From positions 1-53,185 of the forward strand of contig SHZD01000011.1 in NCBI GenBank assembly GCA_009692465.1: a DNA stretch of 53,185 nucleotides, written 5' to 3'. The stretch is from Myxococcales bacterium (lineage in GTDB: Bacteria > Myxococcota_A > UBA9042). Shown here piece after piece: positions 1-8,770 of the stretch (position 1 is its first letter; every line of letters begins with the position of its first letter). The notes beneath the pieces were generated by a model. The model searched no databases. It was not told the DNA's origin and saw nothing but the letters and a program-made list of their open reading frames with translations. The position numbers and the translations under genes are program-made.

Positions 1-149
1 GCGAGGCGGAGGCACTCTGACGACTGAGGCGCACTTGTAGTGCGTCGCAAGGTGGAAGAGGGCTGACAACAAAGCATGGCGGGGTCGATGAGTCCAGCGA
101 ACTCATCGACGGGTTACGCGCAGCAGGCGTTTGAAGATAAACACCCTCT
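1..149 (-). mobile_element. Partial MITE-like repeat, AGAGGGTGTTTA family
   Basis: This stretch is the reverse complement of about 7803-7952, with roughly five differences over 150 bp. It ends at 138-149 with TAAACACCCTCT, the inverted terminal sequence of the family. It contains two hairpins: TCGATGAGT/ACTCATCGA and CGCACT/AGTGCG. The other terminus lies to the left of the window, so this copy is truncated by the window edge. No coding potential is seen. Confidence 0.75.
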
Positions 150-162
150 TAGGGCCCGTACA

Positions 163-278
163 TGAATGAATCACTCATTTACGCAGCCCATGTGCTGGCT
201 TGGCGGGTCGCCAAGCTCGCGTCTATTCAGCCGACTCGCCGCTCCGTGCTGCTTGCCGATCGATCGAGTTATTCCTTT
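163..278 (+). repeat. Variable-palindrome repeat, copy C
   Basis: A hairpin (TGAATGA 163-169, loop of 5, TCATTTA 175-181) is followed by an 11-base spacer and then the conserved core: GCGGGTCGC, AGCTCGCG and CGACTCGCCGCTCC, ending at 245. A tail with TCGATCGAGTTATT follows, shared with the copy at 7489. It lies just upstream of the patatin gene. The hairpin sequence is unrelated to those of the other seven copies. Confidence 0.65.
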
Positions 279-308
279 ATACGACCTTAGTCCCGAGCGA
301 GGCCACAG

Positions 309-1676
309 ATGGGCATCACGTTTGTTGAAAAGGGCGACCGCAGCCGGGTGCGCTCTCACGCCAAGACCGGTTTGGTGCTGGCCGGCGGCGCGATCTCGGG
401 CGGCGCGTTCAAGATCGGCGGCTTGATTGCGCTCAATACCTATTTGGGCAACCGCAGCGTACTCGATTTTGACATCTACGTTGGCATTTCAGCGGGCGCG
501 TTTTTGGCCGCTCCTCTGGCAGCTGGCATCGGCCCCGAGGAGCTACTCAAGTCGCTTGAGGGCAACAGCAAGAAAATTGGCCAGTTTTCGCCAATGGACT
601 TTTATCGTCCTAATTTTGCTGAATATTTCACCAGACCGGCCCGCATCGGCATTGACGCCGCGCTGGTCACGCCCGCCATCCTGCTGGCGGTGTGGAACGA
701 ACTTCGCCATAACCGACCGGAACTCATCGATCGCTGCCGCGCTTTTGTCCGCGAGCCCACTTTGCGCAACGCCGAACGCTTGGTGGCGCCCTTGGCCGAA
801 GACGCGGCGCTGCGCACTGGCCTGGGCTCTGGTCGCGGCTACTTGCCGTCGGGCCTGTTCGATAACCGTGGCATCGAGCGCTTTACCCGCGATAATCTGC
901 ACAAAAACCTAATCCCAAATGATTTTAGGCTATTGCACCTGGAGCGCGGCAACTCGCTGTACATCGGCGCGACCAATCTGAACACCGGTGAGGGCATCAC
1001 CTTTGGCCATGACACCGACACCACCTGCACCATCAGCGAAGCGGTACAAGCCAGCACCGCGATTCCCGGATTTTACAAGCCGGCCAAAATTCGCGGGCAA
1101 GAGTACTGCGACGGCGGCGTACGGCGCACCGCCAATATCAGTCAGGCCACCGATCGCGGCGCGCAGTTGGTGTTCGTCTACAACCCGTTTCGGCCGTTTG
1201 TCAATTACCATACCGACCAATTGCTCAACAACAAAGCGAGCTTGAGTGACATGGGCATTGGCACCGTCATCAACCAAGCGTTTCGCACCATGTTGCACAC
1301 TCGGCTGATGCTCGGCATCGAAAAACTCAAGCTGGATCAAAGCTTTCACGGCGATGTGATTCTGCTGGAGCCGAGCGAGACCGACATCAAGTTTTTCAAT
1401 ACCAACCCGCTCAACTTCTGGCAGCGCGCCGAGAGTGCTCTGCATGGCTACGTATCGGCTACCGAAGCGCTGGAACGCCATCACGAGCGCGTCAAGAGTA
1501 TTTTGGACAGCTACGGCGTGCGCACCGACGTCGCCAGGCTGCGCGCACGGGTCGAGCAAATCCGCAACAAGGACTTTGATAGCCGCACGATCATGAAGGA
1601 ATTGCAGCGCGAAGTGCACGCCCCGCCGCCGGCGAAAAAGCCAATGCCGCCGACCTTGCGCGTAGTTCAGGGTTGA
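309..1676 (+). CDS. Patatin-like phospholipase family protein
   Basis: This is a 455-residue predicted serine lipid acyl hydrolase of the patatin family. A glycine-rich oxyanion-hole segment, GGAISGG, lies at residues 26-32. The nucleophile elbow GISAG is at 59-63, with Ser61 as the expected catalytic serine. A DGG motif near Asp268 supplies the second member of the Ser-Asp dyad. The oxyanion loop lacks the Arg/Lys common in bacterial patatins. No signal peptide is seen, so it probably acts in the cytoplasm or at the inner membrane face. The C-terminal 100 residues are charged and helical. The ATG follows a weak GAGCGAGG purine stretch. The gene reads toward glmM with a 129-bp gap. The substrate cannot be inferred. 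Confidence 0.88.
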   Translation: MGITFVEKGDRSRVRSHAKTGLVLAGGAISGGAFKIGGLIALNTYLGNRSVLDFDIYVGISAGAFLAAPLAAGIGPEELLKSLEGNSKKIGQFSPMDFYRPNFAEYFTRPARIGIDAALVTPAILLAVWNELRHNRPELIDRCRAFVREPTLRNAERLVAPLAEDAALRTGLGSGRGYLPSGLFDNRGIERFTRDNLHKNLIPNDFRLLHLERGNSLYIGATNLNTGEGITFGHDTDTTCTISEAVQASTAIPGFYKPAKIRGQEYCDGGVRRTANISQATDRGAQLVFVYNPFRPFVNYHTDQLLNNKASLSDMGIGTVINQAFRTMLHTRLMLGIEKLKLDQSFHGDVILLEPSETDIKFFNTNPLNFWQRAESALHGYVSATEALERHHERVKSILDSYGVRTDVARLRARVEQIRNKDFDSRTIMKELQREVHAPPPAKKPMPPTLRVVQG

Positions 1677-1805
1677 CCCCAGAATCACTCGCGCGGCTTG
1701 GCAGCGGATTGCCAAAACCTAAACTCACTGGTAGGTCCACTAAGCTGGCGCTAGCAAACGCTCGTCAGTCAGCCCGCCATGCCTGCACCAGCAAGAGAGA
1801 AGTCT

Positions 1806-3170
1806 ATGATCCCAAAGCTTTTCGGCACCGATGGCGTGCGTGGCGAGGCCAACGCCGGGGTGATGACGGTCGAAAACGCCGTGCAAATTGGCCGCGCAAT
1901 TGGCCTGTTGTGCCAGCGCCACCACAAGCATCAGCGAGTGCGGGTCTTGATCGGCAAGGACACGCGGCGTTCGGGATACTTGTTTGAAAACGCCATGGTG
2001 GCCGGTCTGTGCTCGGTGGGCGCGGATGCCTACGTGGTCGGACCGTTGCCGACTCCGGGCATTGCCTTTATGACGGTGGGCATCCGCGCCGATGCCGGGG
2101 TAGTGATCTCGGCGTCGCACAATCCGTTTGCCGACAATGGGATCAAGGTGTTCGGCCCCGACGGCTACAAGTTGCCCGACGAGCTGGAGGCGCAAATCGA
2201 GCGCTGGGTGGCCCAACCGCAGCCGTTGCAGGCCGCCTTGGCCACGGGTGCCGACATTGGGCGTGCTTACCGGCTGGACGACGCTTGGGGGCGCTACACG
2301 GTCAAGCTCAAGACGACATTTCCAAATGATCTCACGCTCGATGGGGTCAAGATCGCCGTCGATGCCGCCAACGGTGCCGCCTACAAAGTGGCGCCGATGG
2401 TGCTCGAAGAGTTGGGCGCCGAAGTGGTGCTGCTCGGAGCCAAGCCCGATGGCAAGAATATTAATGAGCAATGTGGGGCACTGCATCCGCAAGCGTTGGC
2501 GAAGGCGGTGGTCGATCAAGGCTGTCACATCGGCCTGGCCTTAGACGGCGACGCCGATCGCTTGGTGTTGGTCGACGAAAAAGGTCGGATCGTCGACGGC
2601 GACCACATCATGGCCCTGTGCGCCCCGCGGATGAAGATTCGCGGCGAGCTGCGCGGCCACGCCGTGGTCGCCACCGTGATGAGTAATTTTGGTCTGGAAA
2701 TGGCACTGCGCGAGCACGGCATCGCTCTACTGCGCACCGACGTCGGCGACCGCCATGTCGTCGGTGCGATGCGCAAAGGCGGCTATTCCCTGGGCGGCGA
2801 GCAATCGGGTCATTTGGTGTTTCTTGATCACGCGACCACCGGCGACGGCGTACTGGCGGCGCTGCAGGTGTTGGCCATCGCCGTGCGCGAACAGCGCCCG
2901 GTCTCGGAGCTGGCTCAAGCGATGACGACGATCCCGCAGGTCCTGATCAATTTGCCAGTGCGCGACAAGCCCCCCATCGCTTCGCTGGCGGCGGTATCGG
3001 GGGCGATTAGCGACGTTACCCAACAACTGCAAGGGTTTGGCCGTGTGCTGGTTCGCTATTCGGGCACCGAAAAGAAATGCCGAGTGATGGTGGAGGGCCA
3101 GGACGAAGACTCAGTGCGCCGATATGCGGAGCGGATCGCCAGCAGCGTACAATCGGCAATTGGGGTCTAG
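1806..3170 (+). CDS. glmM: Phosphoglucosamine mutase GlmM
   Basis: Converts glucosamine-6-phosphate to glucosamine-1-phosphate for UDP-GlcNAc, peptidoglycan and LPS synthesis. The protein is 454 residues, the usual family length. It begins IPKLFGTDGVRG, typical of GlmM. The phosphoserine loop ISASHNP places the active Ser at residue 104. The metal-binding loop DGDADR is at 247-252. The C-terminal phosphate-binding loop RYSGTEKK is present. An upstream in-frame start at 1779 would add nine residues, but the ATG at 1806 follows an AGAGAGAAG ribosome site and matches the family N-terminus. It stands alone on this strand. Confidence 0.97.
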   Translation: MIPKLFGTDGVRGEANAGVMTVENAVQIGRAIGLLCQRHHKHQRVRVLIGKDTRRSGYLFENAMVAGLCSVGADAYVVGPLPTPGIAFMTVGIRADAGVVISASHNPFADNGIKVFGPDGYKLPDELEAQIERWVAQPQPLQAALATGADIGRAYRLDDAWGRYTVKLKTTFPNDLTLDGVKIAVDAANGAAYKVAPMVLEELGAEVVLLGAKPDGKNINEQCGALHPQALAKAVVDQGCHIGLALDGDADRLVLVDEKGRIVDGDHIMALCAPRMKIRGELRGHAVVATVMSNFGLEMALREHGIALLRTDVGDRHVVGAMRKGGYSLGGEQSGHLVFLDHATTGDGVLAALQVLAIAVREQRPVSELAQAMTTIPQVLINLPVRDKPPIASLAAVSGAISDVTQQLQGFGRVLVRYSGTEKKCRVMVEGQDEDSVRRYAERIASSVQSAIGV

Positions 3171-3273
3171 ACACCCCACCTGCGGACTGGCCAGCGCGAG
3201 TGGCTTGCCCAACTGTCCGTGGCAGTCGTAGGGTAGCGGCATAGCCTTCCCCGGCAGTTGAGCGCAGGACATT

Positions 3274-3579
3274 ATGCACTCCGACTGCTTGTTTTCACGC
3301 AGCAAAGCTGCTTGCCGCCCAGCCGTTTTGGGCTGCCACACCGGCACCACCAAGCCCCTCTACGCCGAACACGCGGTGCCGATCCCTGAGCAAACCGTGC
3401 TCGATTGGCTTAATGTTCGTCTTGGGCGCTCGTGGTCTGAGGTCGACTTGCCCCAGCCGGATTGGAGCGCGGGCGATCTGCCGTTCGCTGGCATTTACCG
3501 CAAGCACCGCCAATTTTCGCATTTAGGGGTGTGGAGCGTGCCTCAAGGCGAACCGGTGCCGTGGACATTTCGGTGGTAG
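3274..3579 (+). CDS. Small protein of unknown function
   Basis: A 101-residue reading frame with no recognised family. It is rich in Trp, Pro and charged residues toward the C-terminus (SEVDLPQPDW, FAGIYRKHRQ, VPWTFRW). That looks like folded protein rather than a shadow frame, because nothing is encoded opposite it. An AGGA sits five bases before the ATG. It lies between glmM and the convergent AMMECR1 gene. No signal peptide or membrane segment is seen. Existence as a gene is moderately likely; function is unknown. Confidence 0.45.
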   Translation: MHSDCLFSRSKAACRPAVLGCHTGTTKPLYAEHAVPIPEQTVLDWLNVRLGRSWSEVDLPQPDWSAGDLPFAGIYRKHRQFSHLGVWSVPQGEPVPWTFRW

Positions 3580-3619
3580 GTCGGGCAACTCGGCTTGGCT
3601 GGTTGTCAAAAGGGGTCGA

Positions 3620-4228
3620 TCAAGTCGATCGCGGGGCAACGCCGGCGTCAATCTTGTCAGCGCCGTAGGTCCACAGCGCGATATCGGCCGGCCACGCTGC
3701 TGTTGGCAGGCCGGCCTTGCGCCACAGGTGTTCGACAAACTGCCGCGGTTCACTCAAGTCTTGCCACACCACCGGCAGAAAAGTCGCCGATCGGCCGGCC
3801 CCGCGCACGACCAAACCGTCGACTTGGGGCCGCAAAGTGGCCAGTAGCGCCGCATGGCTGGCCGCAGCTAACGGGATCATTGGGGTTAAGATGCTGATTT
3901 CAGCGGAAGTGTCAGCTAGTTCACGCTGGCTCAGTGCACAAAAGCGCGGATCGGCAAACGCCGCCGATTGGGCATTGCGCGCCACCGATTCGCCGAGCGG
4001 ATAGACCGGCTCGAGGGTGCCAATGCAGCCGCGCAGCTCACCATGCCGCTGCAGGGTGACAAAAGTGGCGGCGGGTTGGTGCAGCCACGGGTCCGCGCCA
4101 ATGCTCACTGGGTGCTGACCGTGCTTGTACAAGTTGCCGCGCAATCCGGCGGCAATGGCAGCCCACACCAGTTCAGTCAGAGTGACCACTTGCGGCGGCG
4201 ACCACCGCGATGCTGTCGACGGCGTCAT
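3620..4228 (-). CDS. amrA: AMMECR1-domain protein (AmmeMemoRadiSam system protein A)
   Basis: A 202-residue AMMECR1-family protein. The family hallmark LRGCIG is at residues 65-70, followed by the region PLGESVARNAQSAAFADPRF and the conserved E-I-S-I-L strand. The biochemical function of the family is not established. It commonly co-occurs with a Memo-family protein and a radical-SAM enzyme. Here the Memo gene lies upstream on the same strand and no radical-SAM gene is in the window. The two genes are separated by about 330 bp filled by a repeat element, which is unusual for this pair. Confidence 0.88.
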   Translation of the reverse strand: MTPSTASRWSPPQVVTLTELVWAAIAAGLRGNLYKHGQHPVSIGADPWLHQPAATFVTLQRHGELRGCIGTLEPVYPLGESVARNAQSAAFADPRFCALSQRELADTSAEISILTPMIPLAAASHAALLATLRPQVDGLVVRGAGRSATFLPVVWQDLSEPRQFVEHLWRKAGLPTAAWPADIALWTYGADKIDAGVAPRST

Positions 4229-4289
4229 GGTTCCTTGCCGATACCTTGGTGGTGTTGTTGACTAAGGGCGATTAATTATTGAAGTCTCG

Positions 4290-4562
4290 GACAATTGTCG
4301 CCGAACATCAAGAAATTACCCAACAAGAATGGAGCGGCGAGACGCCAATCCGCAAGCAACTGCATCAGTGCCGCAAATTCGCGACCCACGAAACAAGCAC
4401 TGAGACGCCGAGCACATCTTATTTGGTCGGCTAACGACAAACTTGGGGGCGCGCCGCCCCAAACCCCCGCGGTGGTCCGCAGCTGCGGCCCACATTCCAC
4501 ATGCCGCTCAAGGAGTTTCATGCATCGTGGGCGCCGATTTGGCGGCATGCGGAACTCTCTAG
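4290..4562 (-). repeat. Variable-palindrome repeat, copy F, between Memo and AMMECR1 genes
   Basis: On the minus strand this holds, in order, CTAG (4559-4562, including the Memo stop codon), a GC-rich palindrome around GGGGCGCGCCGCCCC, an imperfect hairpin at 4407-4431 (9 of 11 pairs), then the core (GTGGGTCGCG, CGCCGCTCC, ending near 4331). It aligns along most of its length with the element between korA and korB (16690-16921). The rest of the 4229-4558 gap shows no gene. Confidence 0.6.
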
Positions 4563-5353
4563 GCCCACAGCAAACAACTGGCGTAGCCCACCACCCGGCT
4601 CGGATCGCCGACGGTATCGGCCGAGGTCCGCACATCCACGGCAGCGCAGCGCATCCCTATTGCCTTGGCATGGGCCAGCAGTCCTGCCACCGGATGGGCC
4701 CCACAGGCACAGTCTGCGCTCAAGCTCTCAAAATCAAGCGTCTCAAAGTGCCGCACGGTGGTGTCATCGATTTTGCGCGCTGTGGCCTGATCGTGGTAGT
4801 GCGACAGGTCGGTCGACACTACGATCAGCGTTTCGGGGCCGCCCCACAGTTGTTCGAGCAGTTTGGCGACGCGATCGGGGGTGATCTGGCCCACCAACAC
4901 CGGCACCAACGCCACTTCGCCCAAAGCACGCTGCACGAACGGAACATGGATCTCCAAGGAGTGCTCGCGTTCGTGAGCCAGATCGGAGCGCACGACGTCG
5001 GGCAGGTTGGCTAGTTCGTCGACCGCTTTCGCATCGATTTGCACAAGTCCAAGCGGTGTCTGCCAAATTTGGGCTTCAGGGACCGCAAAACCCTGCAAGG
5101 CAAACCGATGCGCCGGTCCAAGGACCACGACTCGCTCGACAGTGCCAACCAATGGCGCCAACGTCGCATACGCGGTTGCCGCCACCGCTCCGCTGTACAC
5201 ATACCCAGCATGGGGGGCGATGATGGCCTTGGGCGGTGGCACGTTGAGGACTTTGCGGTCGTGCCAACACCTGTTCAGTTCCGCGTTCAAGGCATGGGCG
5301 CGCGCTGGGTAAAAGGTACCCGCGACGGTCGGTTTACGAATGCGGACGGTCAT
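4559..5353 (-). CDS. amrB: Memo-family protein (AmmeMemoRadiSam system protein B)
   Basis: A 264-residue member of the Memo family, whose fold resembles non-haem-iron class III dioxygenases; its catalytic role is unproven. Family signatures are RKPTVAGTFYP at the N-terminus, IIAPHAGYVYSG (His48), STDLSHYHD in the centre, and CGAHPVAGLL near the C-terminus. The ATG at 5353 is preferred over a TTG four codons upstream because it places RIRKPTVAG at the usual position. The stop TAG lies in the CTAG that ends the neighbouring repeat. It is followed on the same strand by the AMMECR1 gene. Confidence 0.88.
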   Translation of the reverse strand: MTVRIRKPTVAGTFYPARAHALNAELNRCWHDRKVLNVPPPKAIIAPHAGYVYSGAVAATAYATLAPLVGTVERVVVLGPAHRFALQGFAVPEAQIWQTPLGLVQIDAKAVDELANLPDVVRSDLAHEREHSLEIHVPFVQRALGEVALVPVLVGQITPDRVAKLLEQLWGGPETLIVVSTDLSHYHDQATARKIDDTTVRHFETLDFESLSADCACGAHPVAGLLAHAKAIGMRCAAVDVRTSADTVGDPSRVVGYASCLLWA

Positions 5354-5575
5354 GTCGCCGGCCAAGGGTCACACGTGGCGCTGTAGCGCGTGGATTGCAT
5401 AATGGGCGCAAATTTGCCGCGGAGCAAGGGTGCAGAGGCCCAAGGTGTAATGCCTTGTTGATGCACAATAATAACCAGATAGCAGTGGTCGGATGCCCTG
5501 TGTCGTACCCCTGGCTGCGCCGCCAATCGTTGTGTGCTAGCGTGTCGCTCTGCGCACCCGCGCGCTCGGACCGCG

Positions 5576-7489
5576 ATGCAATTGACTATCGGCCTCGCTT
5601 TCGCTTTGGTGCTTTGGGGCAGTTCGGTTGTCGCGGGCAGCATCGCCCATGCGGCGGCGTGCCCCAATCCGTCGCTGCCGCCGGGCCAAGAAAAGGCCAT
5701 TGTCGCCCTCTCGCACGGCGGGCCGGCGCTGGCTCAGCTGGGTCTGCAGGCCGGCGATATTGCGGTATTGCGCCACCATTTCGCGGTTCGCTGGAGCGGA
5801 GACGGCCCGCGGCGGTTTGTGTACGTCATTAGTCGCGCCGACGGCAGTCACACGGGCCCGCGCGCGGTCGTGTTGCAAGCGCAAGTCGTGTGGCCGTGTT
5901 GGGGTCACGGTGCCGTAGCACCTGAGTTAATTCGCGATTTAGCTGAATTTGTCGATGTAGCCTCCGCAGCCACCGCAACGTGCCCCGCGGACTTGCCGCA
6001 AGTGGACGCCGTGTGGTTTGCCGCTCTGCAAGCCGCAGAAACAACAGTCCAGTGGCGCTGTGGCACCGATTTGCCAACCACTGGCCGCATGCCGCGCCCG
6101 ACTTTGGGCGACCAGCTTCGTCAAGTCGATGAATTAATTCGAATTGGCGATGCGGCTGCCGCCGAAACGTTGCTCCAACACATTATTGCCGGTACCCGCA
6201 CCGCCAGTTTGGACTTGGGCGCGCGCCTTGACTTTGGCCTTGCCTTGCAGCGTCTAAAGCGAGCTGACCTGGCCCAGCCGGTGTTGACGGCGGCTCTGGC
6301 GCAGTGGCAGCCAGCCTGGGACCTGGCGCTCGCTGCCACCGCCACGGCGCCTTCGGCTGATCTGCTGATGCACACCGAGCGCGCGGCGGCGGCGTTGGTG
6401 GCGGTCGGCAAGATCGACGCTGCCGAGGCCACTTTGCACAGTTGCTGGTCGCGATTTTCCGACCCGACAGCGAGCAAGTCCTGTCAGGCACTGGCGTTGG
6501 CGGACGCTTTGGAAACGGCCGGCCATCCAGATACGGCCCAAAAGTGGCTCGATGCGCAGTTGGCGCGGTTGCCACAGCCACCGGTGCACTGGTTCGCTGC
6601 CCGCATTGGTTTGGCCAGCCGTCGCGACGATCCACGCTCCGAGCTGGCCACCGCCGATGCCGCCGTGCGGGCGTGGCCACACGACCTCGCCTTGCAGGAC
6701 GCCCTCGCTACTGCTTGTTTTCGCGGTGGCCAACACTTGCGCGCCGTGCGTTTGCTCGAAGGCGTTTTTGCCAAAGATCCTCAGTTTTTGGGTGTGCTGG
6801 GTCGGCTATCCGGGGTGGTCAACGATTGGGGTCGCGTCGATCCGCCGCGGCAGGGCCGCACCAGCGGCTGGGAGCGCCTGCGCGAGGAAATGCAGCAGCG
6901 GGCGCTCCAGAATCCCGCCGACGTCGTCGCACATTTCTTGTATGGTGTCAGCTTGTTCTACGACGCCAAGTTCGAACTGGCCCTGCAACAAATGCGCAAA
7001 GTTGAGCCGTTTGCCGCCAATGAAGGCCGGGTGTTTATTTATCAGGCGATGGCGCATTTGTGGTTGGGGCATCCTGAACAGGCCAAGGAACTTGCCGATA
7101 AAGCGGTGATAGCCAATCCCCGCGACCCCGATGTGTACTACTGTCAGTCGCAGGTCTTGCGCGCAACCGACAAGCCGGCGGCTGCATTGGCGCTGCAGCG
7201 CTACCTAAACTTGGAAATGGCGCCGGGATCTCTGCATTTTGCCAAGAAAACCAAGCGAGTGGAGCAAGAGCTTGCGCTGCTGCGCCAAGGTAAAATGCCA
7301 CCATTGTGGGACAAGCCCGGCCATTTTGACGACGAAGACGAGCCCGATTTGGCCACTGCGGCGACGACAACCACGGGCGCTGGAGGCGGGGCGGGACCGC
7401 CCGATCGCACCGGGATGTGGCTGCTGGTCGCGATTGGCGCGCTGGTTTTTATCGGCGGCGGAACGTGGTTAACCCGAAAACAACGTTAG
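5576..7489 (+). CDS. Membrane-anchored TPR protein
   Basis: A 637-residue envelope protein of unknown role. The N-terminus (LTIGLAFALVLWGSSVVAG...AHA) is a signal peptide. The first 200 residues hold several Cys and a predicted extracytoplasmic domain. From about residue 220 there are TPR-like helix pairs, clearest around LGARLDFGLALQRLKRADLA, HFLYGVSLFYDAKFELALQQ and FIYQAMAHLWLGHPEQAKEL. The C-terminus is an acidic, Thr/Gly-rich linker, one transmembrane helix (MWLLVAIGALVFIGGG) and a basic RKQR tail, an arrangement like surface-anchored proteins. The ATG at 5576 is preferred over an upstream start at 5534 because it begins the signal peptide. The TAG stop overlaps the first base of a repeat. 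Confidence 0.82.
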   Translation: MQLTIGLAFALVLWGSSVVAGSIAHAAACPNPSLPPGQEKAIVALSHGGPALAQLGLQAGDIAVLRHHFAVRWSGDGPRRFVYVISRADGSHTGPRAVVLQAQVVWPCWGHGAVAPELIRDLAEFVDVASAATATCPADLPQVDAVWFAALQAAETTVQWRCGTDLPTTGRMPRPTLGDQLRQVDELIRIGDAAAAETLLQHIIAGTRTASLDLGARLDFGLALQRLKRADLAQPVLTAALAQWQPAWDLALAATATAPSADLLMHTERAAAALVAVGKIDAAEATLHSCWSRFSDPTASKSCQALALADALETAGHPDTAQKWLDAQLARLPQPPVHWFAARIGLASRRDDPRSELATADAAVRAWPHDLALQDALATACFRGGQHLRAVRLLEGVFAKDPQFLGVLGRLSGVVNDWGRVDPPRQGRTSGWERLREEMQQRALQNPADVVAHFLYGVSLFYDAKFELALQQMRKVEPFAANEGRVFIYQAMAHLWLGHPEQAKELADKAVIANPRDPDVYYCQSQVLRATDKPAAALALQRYLNLEMAPGSLHFAKKTKRVEQELALLRQGKMPPLWDKPGHFDDEDEPDLATAATTTTGAGGGAGPPDRTGMWLLVAIGALVFIGGGTWLTRKQR

Positions 7490-7612
7490 GAACTGTCTCA
7501 GAACAAGTCATTCTGGGACTGGTTCCGTTTGCGTGCTTTGTGGGTCGCTAAGCTCGCGGCCTCAAAGGCCGACTCGCCGCTCCAGTGTTGCGCGAGTCGA
7601 TCGAGTTATTTA
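7489..7612 (+). repeat. Variable-palindrome repeat, copy B
   Basis: A strong hairpin starts on the last base of the TPR gene's stop codon: arm 7489-7503, loop of 7, arm 7511-7526. After a ten-base spacer comes the core TGTGGGTCGC, AGCTCGCG, a second hairpin CGGCCT-CAA-AGGCCG, and ACTCGCCGCTCC ending at 7583. The tail TCGATCGAGTTATT follows. In the 135-bp copies the second hairpin is CGACTT-TGC-AAGTCG, a paired change. It may also end transcription of the TPR gene. Confidence 0.7.
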
Positions 7613-7625
7613 AGGAGCCGTCCTT

Positions 7626-7801
7626 AGAGGGCATATTCAAAAAACGCCTACTGCGGTTCAGGATGCATCCCGGCATGCTGCGTTGGCGATTGTCTTGCTC
7701 CCTGCAACGCACTGCGAGTGCGTTTCGGTCGTCAGGCAACCGCCGCCTTGCCTTCCGGGCGCCTCCTGAACCTCGCAACGGCATACTTGAATACACCCTC
7801 T
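7626..7801 (+). mobile_element. MITE-like repeat, AGAGGGTGTTTA family, diverged unit
   Basis: A 176-bp unit with imperfect inverted ends, AGAGGGCATATTCAA and TTGAATACACCCTCT (two mismatches). It contains the family's central hairpin in the form ACGCACT-GCG-AGTGCGT (7707-7723), followed by TCGGTCGTCAG. It abuts the next unit with one base between. No coding potential. Confidence 0.7.
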
Positions 7802-7802
7802 T

Positions 7803-8003
7803 AGAGGGTGTTTATCTTCAAACGCCTGCTGCGCGTAACCCGTCGATGAGGTCGCTGGGCTCATCGACCCCGCCATGCTTTGTTGTCAGCCCTCTTGCTC
7901 CTTGCGACGCACTACAAGTGCGCCTCAGTCGTCAGAGTGCCTCCGCCTCGCCTTGCGGCGCGCCTGTTTGCGCTCGCTTCGGCAATGAATGTAAACACCC
8001 TCT
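7803..8003 (+). mobile_element. MITE-like repeat, AGAGGGTGTTTA family, intact unit
   Basis: A 201-bp unit with perfect 12-bp inverted ends: AGAGGGTGTTTA at 7803 and TAAACACCCTCT ending at 8003. Internal hairpins are TCGATGAG/CTCATCGA and CGCACT-ACA-AGTGCG (7908-7922). Its last base is the last base of the nucleotidyltransferase stop codon on the opposite strand. It is repeated in inverted orientation at 1-149. No transposase is encoded. Confidence 0.8.
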
Positions 8004-8770
8004 TAGCCAGCGCTTGGCCCTTCCCACGGCAAATACAAGCTGCGCTCGGCGGCAAACCGCTCCTGTGCCACCGCATAGTCGCTGGGCCGGCCGATATCCA
8101 ACCACCGACCGTGACCCCAATTGAAGGTGCCGACGGGATCGCCCTTGGCCAGCATCGCCAACACCAACTGATCAAAGCCAAACGCAGCGTGCGGGGCGAA
8201 ATACTGCAGCACCCGCTTGTTCATGGCGTACACCCCCATCGACACCTCAAAGTCGTAGGCTGGCTTTTCGACAAAGGCGTTGACGCAACCATCGGGACCT
8301 GTCTGCAGCACCCCCAAATCGACGCGCACTTGTTTGGGAAAAGTGGCCACCGTCAACGTGCGGTCCGTCGCCTGATGCGCGGCCAGCAACGCGGCAAAAT
8401 CGATGTCCGACAGCACGTCGCCGTTGAGAACCAAGAAATTGTCCGGCAGCAGTGGTTCAACCAGCCACAGCGGACCGACCGTGCCCAACGGCAGTTCCTC
8501 GCGTTGGTAAAGGACCTGCAAACCATAGCGGGCGCCATCGCCGAGCACCGCCTGAATCAAGTGGCCCAAATAGCCAATCGAAACCAGCACCCGCTGCACG
8601 CCGTGATGGGCCAACTGGCGCAACAAGATCTCGGCGATGGCTTCATTGTCGATGGGTACCAACGGCTTGGGAATCACCGCGGTCAACGGCGCCAAGCGCG
8701 AACCCAAGCCACCCGCCAGCATCACTGCGGTCACCGGCAGGCGTTGATCTGGTCCGGACTGGGCGGTCAT
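8003..8770 (-). CDS. Sugar-1-phosphate nucleotidyltransferase
   Basis: A 255-residue GT-A-fold nucleotidyltransferase that should activate a sugar phosphate as an NDP-sugar. The N-terminal signature AVMLAGGLGSRLAPLT is followed by IPKPLVPI. The metal-binding region LVLNGDVLSDIDF, the sugar-binding FVEKPAYDF and the C-terminal GRWLDIGRPSDY are all typical of the family (GlmU-N, RmlA and mannose-1-P guanylyltransferase relatives). The ATG at 8770 overlaps the upstream aminotransferase stop as ATGA, indicating translational coupling and deciding the start. It is the last gene of a three-gene operon. The nucleotide and sugar specificity cannot be read from the sequence. Confidence 0.92.
   Translation of the reverse strand: MTAQSGPDQRLPVTAVMLAGGLGSRLAPLTAVIPKPLVPIDNEAIAEILLRQLAHHGVQRVLVSIGYLGHLIQAVLGDGARYGLQVLYQREELPLGTVGPLWLVEPLLPDNFLVLNGDVLSDIDFAALLAAHQATDRTLTVATFPKQVRVDLGVLQTGPDGCVNAFVEKPAYDFEVSMGVYAMNKRVLQYFAPHAAFGFDQLVLAMLAKGDPVGTFNWGHGRWLDIGRPSDYAVAQERFAAERSLYLPWEGPSAG

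Noticed and set aside
930..1715. Long minus-strand frame opposite the patatin gene
   Set aside because: A shadow of a strong, motif-bearing coding frame in GC-rich DNA.
1740..2528. Long minus-strand frame opposite glmM
   Set aside because: A shadow frame; glmM is certain and no motif is seen in the antisense product.
7585..8124. Open reading frame of 179 codons
   Set aside because: It runs through repeat units and antisense to the nucleotidyltransferase 3' end, and has no protein-like composition.
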